Positions 56,672-64,000 of a stretch of DNA of 64,000 bases are shown here, piece by piece; the stretch's first letter is position 1, and the number at the start of each line of letters is the position of its first letter. The position numbers and the translations under genes are program-made. The notes below the pieces were generated by a model. The model made no database searches and was not told the origin of the DNA. It saw only the letters and a list, made by a program, of their open reading frames with translations. The DNA lies in the NCBI RefSeq assembly GCF_036588685.1, contig NC_086384.1, positions 8,632,195-8,696,194 of the forward strand, read 5' to 3'. This DNA is from Mytilus trossulus. Its lineage: Eukaryota > Mollusca > Bivalvia > Mytilida > Mytilidae.

Positions 56672-59600
56672 GTAAGTTGATACATGTTTATTTTATCGTA
56701 ACGTTAATTGATTTAACTTCTTTTAAAACCAACAATAAAAAAAAAAGATCAGCACAACCACAAATGTAAACAAAATAAAAACAAAAAAAACCCAACAACA
56801 CCCGAATGGTTTTTTAGATTAACTGATTATTTACCATGTTCTCCTGACCACATATTTGATTTTATGTATAAATGAAAAGTTGAGTATGTACTGTATACTT
56901 ACAAATTTGGACACTGTTAAATGTATATTTTCACTAGATCAAAAAATTATATAAACTGTACAATACAGTAAGTAATTTTATCATATACTTGTATAAAATA
57001 TTACTAAAATTTTACAATTCAATAACATTTGAAAATATCAAAAGGCTATGAAAGGATTACTAGGTTTATTGACCAGATTCTTAAGAATTTCCATTGCGGG
57101 CTGATAAAGGTACCTTTATTGACTGCTTCCGGAATGTTATCACATGCCTTTTCGTTAATTTCCGTGACGTTTATCACATGCAACTTCGTGCGTTTACGGA
57201 AATTTGATTGAAAACGACAACAGAACGCGGAAAACGTCAATTTATAAGACTTTTCCCAAAAAAGTTAAGAAGCAAAACTGAATTAAGTTAAACTTGTTTT
57301 GGAAGACATAAATGAGGTGACAATGTTATTCAAGAACATGAACAAAACAACTAAAATGTTTCTTATATCAATAAAACAATTAAAGTAAAGAATTTGTTTT
57401 GGTTGTCTGTAAATATTTTCTGAAAGTAAAAAGACAAACAAAATTCAATTTTAATAGTTCTTGTCTGTATATCTTCTGCTGAAGAATATGATAAAACGAT
57501 AATAACATGTAATTTTTCATATTAGACCCTTTATCGGCCCTCGTTCATGATATCAGCCCTCGAGCCTGCGGCTCTTGGGTTGATATCACAACCTTGGGCC
57601 GATAAAGGGTTTGATATGAAAAATGCCATGTAATAATCTATACATATCAACTAATCAAAATGACTTGAAACATTTAATACCAAAACAAATAAAGCATACA
57701 TACTTAAGAATGTTATAATGTAATACAGTTGTTGAAGTTATAGCAAGATTTTACCGACCAATTAAAGTATATTGGCCTCGGAAGCAAGCACTACAACACT
57801 TCATGGTTTATCGACCCGATTAAGTATATTGGGTGATGACGAGGTTAAAGTTGTTTTTATTATAATATCTTAATATTCAAGAAAAAAAGGCTCTGAACAA
57901 TGATCATTCACATTACTTACAATCTTTTTAATTCTAAATTACTGTTTTGTCTAAAATGGACTTATCTCCCTTTAAAACCTTTTGTTCTACATTTTTATTT
58001 TTCATTTAAAATAATCGTGTTATAATGAAACGCATAACGGTTTTACTAATACAAAACAATTCATATGATATTGTGCTCTTCTGTGGGTGGAATTGTCAGT
58101 TGAATTGAGTTGTCATTCCATCATTTTGGTATGAAATTCATATTTAATAACTCATTGCTTTAATATCGTATTTAATTATATGCATTTTGTTATTGTAAAC
58201 TTTATTTCAAAACTGAATCGAAAAGTTTTTGATAATACAATCCCGTGTTGTGAGTTGACAAGTCTAACTTCTGAAGACAAAGAGTTTTTTCATCTGTTTA
58301 CACTAAGATTAATAGAAAGATAAATTGATTTAACAATTATCTGATACATTTATAATTGTGGTTTTAACCACATCCTTGCATCTATCTTGTGTTAGACACT
58401 CATCATAAGCATATGTTTTCACTTGCATTTGATATAGTCATGCAACTGATAACCGTGACCTTTTGATATTATAATATTAATTTAGTAAAAGTAATTTGAA
58501 ATAGTATCTCCTTTAGAAATTACAAATAAGCTTTGATATTTATCTTTAATAGAGAGAAGACATTCGAAAAAAATAAGGTCTTAGGTTATCAGTTGCAGGG
58601 AGATTACTCTAAATTCCTCTTAAAATTGTTGTATTACAGAAAAGAGTAATATTACAGATTTATGTTGTATTACATTAAAATGTTATATTAAAGTTTTCAG
58701 TAATTGCCTAGACTGTATATGTTGTGTGTAAATTAGTTTCTTGGTAGGTATATTTAGACATGATGCTTTAATAGGATTGAATCGACAGGAAGACAGTCTG
58801 TCGTGACAGGGAGTTGTCTTCGTTTTCCAATCAATTCTGAATTTTTAAAACAATGTAAAATGGACAATTTTATATATAACTATTTGTAAAGCAAATATTC
58901 TAGCATACAATGTTTAAAGTTTCTTTTTTGATTATCAGAATAAAGGGGACAAAGAGGATATGTACCGACCTATTGCTGTAGTTATAGGAAAGATGAGCCA
59001 CAGTTACGAAAACTTTAAGAAGATGAGTGAAATGCGTGTATGTTTAATCACTTGTATCATTATTAAGAGAATAGTTCATATACATTAATGGTAACCCTTG
59101 TCTTGTTATATCTATATTTAATATTATATTTACATTTGTTATAAGAAGGCGTTTTTGAACCTGGTTAGTAAAAACGGGGGATCGACTAATCAAAACACAA
59201 ACAAGACAGATTAATCGAGAGGTCACTGTAAAATGAAACAAGTGTCCTTAAAACGAAACAGGTGTCCGAAAAACCAACAAAAAAGTTTTTTCACAAGCTT
59301 ACAGTAAATGGGCTTTGTCACAGATTTTTATACATCTTTGGGTCGTTAACTGTATCTAAAAATCGCAAAAAAACTGTACGTTGTTGATACAAAAAAAAAT
59401 GATGTAAATTATTTATAAGCTCACCGTTTTTACAGGATACATTAAGTAAAGTGGTATACTTGATTAAAAAACAAACACGTCGAAATAATCGCAACATTAT
59501 CTCGCTGTAGAACCTTAAACGTAAATTTTAACGTTTTAAACTGCAGACAAGGTAATGGAATTGTTATATCACAAACAATGTCGTCGGTGATCATATCATT

Positions 59601-62335
59601 ATTTTATATCATTAAAACGGAAATTTATGTATCACCAACAAATATTTTTTTCTTCAAGAAAATAAAATTGAGAATGGAAATGGGGAATGTGTCAAAGAGA
59701 CAACAACCCTACCAAATAAAAAAAACAACAGCAGAAGGTCACCAACAGGTCTTCAATGTAGCGAGAAATTTCCGCACCCGGAGGCGTAAAAACCTGTGGG
59801 GTTAATTTATGAACGGTTTTCGTCGATTTCATGTGCTTTTTATACAAATATTCACCTATTTAGAAAAAATTCAATCAGTAATATTTCTGAAGATAAACGA
59901 GATAAATGTACTATGTTTACGATTTTCAGATATAATTCAACAAGCACAACTGATATGTAAAATTTTACCAACCTATTTGACATAGCCTATTTATACGGGG
60001 CGCCGAATGGAACTCTTGTGGTTTTGTACTCAACATTCAATTTTGTACGGACAAAAGTGACTTTTGTTCAACAAAAATTAGTTCAGTTTAACAAAATTTG
60101 TATCATACTACAAATTTAAATTTTGTCATACAAAATTATCTATCAGCGGACAAAAGTCACTTTTGTCATGACAAAATTCATTTTTGTTACACAGACTTGA
60201 CTTTTGTTACCTAATTTGAAAATTGGGCGACAAAAGTCAATTTTGTATTGAAATTAGTTTAGTTTGGTTTCTGTGAACTCCTTTGCATACAAAATCGACT
60301 TTTGTTACACAAAATTGACTTTTGTTACACAAAATTGACTTTTGTTACATAAAATTGACTTTTGTTACACAAAATTGACTTTTGTTACACAAAATTGACT
60401 TTTGTTACACAAAATTGACAAAATTGACAAAATTGACTTTTGACTCAACAAAATTGACAAAATTGACAAAATTGACTTTTGTGAGACAAAATTGACCAAT
60501 GTGAGACAAAATTGACTTTAGTCTCAACAAAATTGACAAAATTGACTTTTGGCTCAACAAAATTGACAAAATTGACTTTTGTCTCAACAAAATTGACAAA
60601 ATTGAATTTTGTCTCAACAAAATTGATTTTTGTCTCACGAAAGTCAATTTTGTCTCACCAAAGTCAATTTTGTCGTCACAAAAATGAATTTTGTGGTCAC
60701 AAAATTGACTTTTGTCTCAACAAAATTGACAAAATTGACTTTTGTCTCAACAAAATTGACAAAATTGACTTTTTTCTCAACAAAATTAACAAAATTGACT
60801 TTTGTCTCAACAAAATTGACAAAATTGATTTTTGTCTCAACAAAATTGACTAAATTGATTTTTGTCTCAACAAAATTGACAAAATTGACTTTTGTCTCGA
60901 CAAAATTAACAAAATTGATTTTTGTCTCAACAAAATTGACAAAATTGACTTTTGTCTCAACAAAATTAACAAAATTGACTTTTGTCTCAACAAAATTGAC
61001 AAAATTGACTTTTGTCTCACAAAAGTCAATTTTGTCTCACAAAAGTCAATTTTGTCTCATAAAAGTTAATTTTGTCTCACAAAAGTTAATTTTGTCTCAC
61101 AAAAGTCAATTTTGTCTGACAAAACTGAATCTTACCTCACACAATTGACTTTTGTGATTTAATTTCCAAATCAGGTAACAAAAGTCAATTTTGTATGCAA
61201 ATATGTTTATATTTGCATACCTTTTAGACAAAATTGACTTTTGTCATGACAAATATGAATTTTGTCTAAAAAAATTAATTTTGCCATGACAAAAATGAAT
61301 TTTGTCTACACAAATAAATTTTGTCATCACAAAATTGAAGTTCTCACAAAACAAGTCTGCAGCACATAGTTTTGTAAGACAAAAATGATTTTGTTATGAC
61401 AGAATTGAATTTTGTACAAAACCACAAGAGTCCCATTCGGCGCCCCGTAATTTACTGTTCTATGACATAAATTTATCTATTTTAATCTATTTTATTATTT
61501 ATACACAATATACAATTGAGTACATATGGTATTATTACAATTGAGGCAATAGAAAGCGAGAAACTGAATGACGTAGATAAAGGCAATGAAAACTCACCAT
61601 ACGGCCTTTACCAATGAGCTAAGCCAAATTACAGTAATGTTGGTGTTAAAAAAGTAAACAATTCAAACGAGACTTTCGAATATTTAGTTTATTTTAAATT
61701 TAAAACAAATATGAACTATCGAAGGCAAAAGAAAAGTACCCGTTTCTTGCTCTGGACGGAAACAAAGGATATTATGATGAGTTTAAACATGTTTTTTGAG
61801 TGCTCAACCCTTTCCTTAACCATGGACAGCACAATATAAACAAGTTAATTCAGTTGTAATCTGATCTGCACGAAAATAACACGTAACACAATACCTTATG
61901 GACTCTCCAACATAAGTTTTGCATGATAATTTCGCCCCTGATAAATAAAGAAACTATTAAAAAAAATCTGGTGTCAACTACCTCAAGCAAAGTTTACTTG
62001 GATAAAATGGTGTTTTTGTTAGTAAGATACAAATACATACTATTGTCTCGAAGTTTTACATTGCTTTCCTAATATTTATATAGTGATGATTTGTAAAATA
62101 ATGAACAAAATATTTAATAATTCACATAATTTTCTGATTGAAGGAAGAGAAATTAGAGGAAATGAAATCAGGGTTTACGGAGCAAACAATTGAGGAGGAA
62201 GAAATTGAGTTAGAGGATGTAGAGTATCGAGAGAAAATAGCAGAAAAGAGAGGACAAGATCCGGATAAAATATGGAAATCAGAGAAACTTAAAAAGTTCA
62301 TAGTAGGTGTTAAACAAGCATTAAAACTGAACTAA
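56573..62335 (+). CDS. small secreted acidic protein, 3 exons, 129 aa (or 5' part of an astacin-like protease)
   Basis: Exons 56573-56671, 58939-59037 and 62144-62335, all phase 0 with GT-AG borders (donors GTAAGT and GTATGT). Residues 1-21 are a signal peptide (ITLFMLTIVMTIRCC). The rest is charged and helical, with an acidic run (TIEEEEIELEDVEY) and a basic end (KSEKLKKF) before TAA. I do not recognise a family. An internal donor in exon 3 (GTAGGT at 62303) would instead join in phase 0 to the exon at 62951, making this the signal peptide and propeptide of that protein. Intron 2 holds the 1,456-bp dyad-repeat element and a repeat B fragment. Confidence 0.62.
57506..57631. mobile_element. 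fold-back palindrome, ~55-bp arms
   Basis: ACATGTAATTTTTCATAT...ACCCTTTATCGGCCC at the left pairs with GGGCCGATAAAGGGTTTGAT...ATGCCATGT at the right. The centre near 57560-57576 is GC-rich (CGAGCCTGCGGCTCTTGG). It lies in intron 1 of the secreted-protein gene. Confidence 0.82.
58939..59037 (+). CDS. secreted protein exon 2
   Basis: 33 codons (NKGDKEDMYRPIAVVIGKMS...), acceptor ATTATCAG, donor GTATGT, phase 0 at both ends. Confidence 0.62.
59665..59795 (+). repeat. 5' fragment of mussel repeat B
   Basis: GAGAATGGAAATGGGGAATG start through GAAATTTCCGCACCCGGAGG, then breaks off. The open frame over it is a by-product. Confidence 0.85.
59994..61449. mobile_element. 1,456-bp inverted-terminal element with a dyad-repeat body
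   Basis: The 36-bp ends (59994-60029 and 61414-61449) begin TACGGGGCGCCGAATGG and match as inverted repeats at 35 of 36 positions. ATTTA flanks both sides (59989-59993, 61450-61454). The body consists almost only of ACAAAATTGACTTTTGT and longer ACAAAATTGACAAAATTGAC units. After about 61010 the reverse orientation (ACAAAAGTCAATTTTGT) dominates. Both strands give long repetitive frames that are not genes. Confidence 0.9.
61455..62143. other. end of intron 2, no gene seen
   Basis: AT-rich intron sequence before exon 3; no repeat recognised. Confidence 0.55.
62144..62335 (+). CDS. secreted protein exon 3 (acidic region, stop)
   Basis: Acceptor TTGAAG, 63 codons and TAA. Contains EEEEIELEDVEYREK. 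A GTAGGT after TTCATA at 62302 is a possible alternative donor. Confidence 0.62.
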   Translation, partial: EEKLEEMKSGFTEQTIEEEEIELEDVEYREKIAEKRGQDPDKIWKSEKLKKFIVGVKQALKLN

Positions 62336-62515
62336 CGGCCTTATTTATGTAAAAAAATGAACGAAAAACAAATATGTAACACATAAACAAACGACAACCA
62401 CTGAATTTACAGGCTCCTGACTTGGGACAGACACACACATAAATAATGTGGCGGGGTTAAACATGTTAGCGGGATCCCAACCCTCCCCTAACCTGGGACA
62501 GTGGTATAACAGTAC
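62336..62515. repeat. inverted repeat A fragment joined to repeat B interior
   Basis: TTATTTATGTAAAAAAATGA and CAAACGACAACCACTGAATT are the reverse complement of 3535-3605. They continue into GGCTCCTGACTTGGGACAG and GGCGGGGTTAAACATGTTAG of repeat B. This supports A and B being parts of one family. Confidence 0.8.
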
Positions 62516-62950
62516 AACTTAAGAACGAACTATACAAATTAGTTGAAAAAGGCCTAACTCATCAGATGGAAATAATATAGTTCTTTTTATGGGCGTATAA
62601 AACTTACAAATTATGCAGGCTACGTGTGACCAAAAAGCTTCTCTCTTTTTTTATTGCACTTCGCTTGGACCTAGAAAGTTACAAGTTCTCATAACTTTGC
62701 ACTTTGGAATAGTTTATTCTATAAAGTCCAAAATATTAAAGGATTAATTCTAGACAAGTTCAAAAAGACATTATATCGATATAAACATGTAACGCTCAGA
62801 AGAATGGACATGCCTGTACAAAAATAAAACATCAATTATACAGCAAAAACACAGTCTAACCAAACATATAAATTAACTAAGAAAAACACGAAAATTATCA
62901 GAGTTGAAATCAATAATATAATATGAGGATTACCAAGACTGTTTTTTTAG

Positions 62951-63413
62951 GAAAAATATCCAAATGTGCATGCGTCCGGTAAGAAAAATAAAGAAGACGA
63001 AAAGAAAAATAAAGAAAATGAGAAGAAGAAGAAACGAAAAGAGAAAAAGAAAATTAAAATAAATGAAAAGATTGATAAGGAAGGTGAAAAGAATAACAAG
63101 GGAGATAAAATAAATAATGAAGGACAAGTTATACATATTGAAGGAGATGAAATTAATATAGAACGAAATAAAATGAATAAAGAAGAACATAAAATGAATA
63201 ATGAAGAACATGAAATGAATAATGAAGAACATGAAATGAATAATGAAGAACATGAAATGAGTAATGAAGAACATGAAATGAATAATAAACAAGGAGAAGA
63301 CAATAATCATATGGGAGGTGCGAAGAAAAGGCGAAAACGATTGGCTATTGCAAATGTGGAACGTTACTGGCCAAAGGCAATCATACCTTATGTGTGGACT
63401 CAATACTACGAGG
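62951..63413 (+). CDS. exon of an astacin-like metalloprotease (partial; gene continues to the right)
   Basis: Opens after a TTTTTTTAG acceptor in phase 0 (EKYPNVHASGKK) and ends at a GTATGT donor in phase 1. It encodes a Lys/Glu-rich stretch, a heptapeptide array (MNNEEHE, about five units, 63171-63285), then KKRRKR and RLAIANVERYWPKAIIPYVW. A furin-type basic site followed by W-P-x-x-x-I-P-Y is the start of the mature domain in astacin (M12A) proteases. The zinc-binding HExxH would lie outside the window. It could join the secreted-protein gene on the left through the internal donor of its exon 3. The family call rests on a short match. Confidence 0.55.
63172..63290 (+). repeat. 21-bp in-frame tandem repeat (MNNEEHE)
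   Basis: ATGAATAATGAAGAACATGA units follow each other about five times in the frame of the exon, giving an acidic, histidine-containing heptapeptide array. Confidence 0.88.
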
Positions 63414-63469
63414 GTATGTATGAACGGACTGTTATACAGGTGTGGTCACGGTTCTATAACATTAAATAA

Positions 63470-64000
63470 TTAGATAGTGTTTTTTTATAATATATTTTTG
63501 ATTATATGTGTGTGCATTGTCATTCACACTAATGTTTCTTCATTAGATAATTACATGTAGTTTATTCGACACATTTAATGACATCACACCTATGATTTTT
63601 ATGATAATATATGACAATAAGGAGAGTTTGTGTAACAACTCATAACCATGTCCAAAGGACATGTATGGTGACAACAATATATCACCGTACGATCATGGCC
63701 ATTGACCAAACTCATACCGTACAGTAAGGTATAAAAGACCCCTACATGAAAAAAAAAATCAATGACCTAATTTTTTCAAAATTTTAAATGACAAATAAAT
63801 ATGGCAGAGAGTTAACAACGAAATTTCTTAAATATAGCAACTTTGAATAGAAATATTTGTAAGTGTATTTTCCTCTCATGCATTAACTTTACTCATACAA
63901 AAGAAAAGAAAAAGAAACAGGTCTACATCATTTAAATTATGTTTACTCTGAATGGAAACACATTGTGTAAGCATGTAATTCTTTACTTCTGATTAAAATA
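63470..64000. other. intron or flank, no gene seen
   Basis: AT-rich sequence after the astacin-like exon. A small inverted pair near 63642-63668 (CATGTCCAAAGGACATG) is the only structure noted. Confidence 0.5.

Noticed and set aside
60300..61000. CRISPR-like regular repeats
   Set aside because: There are no unique spacers of constant length, the repeats are variable and run on directly, and the context is an intron of an animal gene.
60405..61148. Open frames on both strands rich in KLTFVSTKLTKL / ILSILLRQKS
   Set aside because: Pure translation of the dyad satellite; the same peptide repeats in several frames.
62930..63403. 157-codon minus-strand frame, hydrophobic, Phe/Ile-rich
   Set aside because: It is antisense to the Lys/Glu-rich astacin-like exon; the hydrophobic look is the complement of AAG/GAA codons.

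Overview
The window looks like nuclear DNA of a bivalve mollusc, most probably a mussel (Mytilus or a close relative). It is AT-rich and intron-rich, it encodes bivalve-type immune receptors (C1q-domain, C-type lectin, thrombospondin-1 and leucine-rich-repeat proteins), and it is packed with dispersed repeats that I recognise from memory as widespread in Mytilus. No bacterial gene organisation is present. The genus is an inference from repeat and gene content; I could run no search.

Five protein genes can be supported. (1) 2,823-26,587, minus strand: an 11-exon gene whose exons join in one frame to a 591-residue homologue of Brambleberry/KAR5/GEX1, the nuclear-membrane karyogamy (nuclear fusion) protein, with a C-terminal Cys/His cluster. 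(2) 33,315-36,791, plus: a Toll-like leucine-rich-repeat ectodomain broken by at least three lesions. Two of these are precise transposon insertions whose removal restores the reading frame. (3) 38,686-43,222, minus: a six-exon type II membrane protein (cytoplasmic tail, one membrane span, two thrombospondin type 1 repeats, C-type lectin domain) carrying a one-base frameshift in the first thrombospondin exon. (4) 45,225-47,084, plus: an intact three-exon secreted C1q-domain protein of 260 residues. (5) 56,573-62,335, plus: a small secreted acidic protein in three exons. A further exon at 62,951-63,413 ends with a furin-type site and an astacin-like start of a catalytic domain, so the gene probably continues beyond the right edge.

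The rest is mostly mobile DNA. Introns of gene 1 hold TTAA-type (piggyBac-like) miniature elements, a hAT miniature element with a perfect 8-bp target duplication, a mariner-like miniature element, a tRNA-derived SINE, a 325-bp higher-order tandem array inside a transposon, nested mussel repeats and fold-back palindromes. Between genes 1 and 2 lies a dead LINE (endonuclease end plus reverse transcriptase). Penelope-like reverse transcriptase remnants lie around genes 2-4. Intron 2 of gene 5 holds a 1,456-bp element with 36-bp inverted ends whose body is almost entirely a short dyad repeat.

The most unusual discoveries are mobile. Two copies (548 and 546 bp) of an element with TTA target duplications begin with a roughly 165-bp hairpin. 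The 23-nt loop is almost identical in the two copies while the arms have changed together. One copy sits next to exon 8 of gene 1; the other has split the Toll-like gene. Genes 2-4 form a small cluster of recognition receptors, two of them damaged, next to gene 1, which is germ-line/early embryo related by homology.
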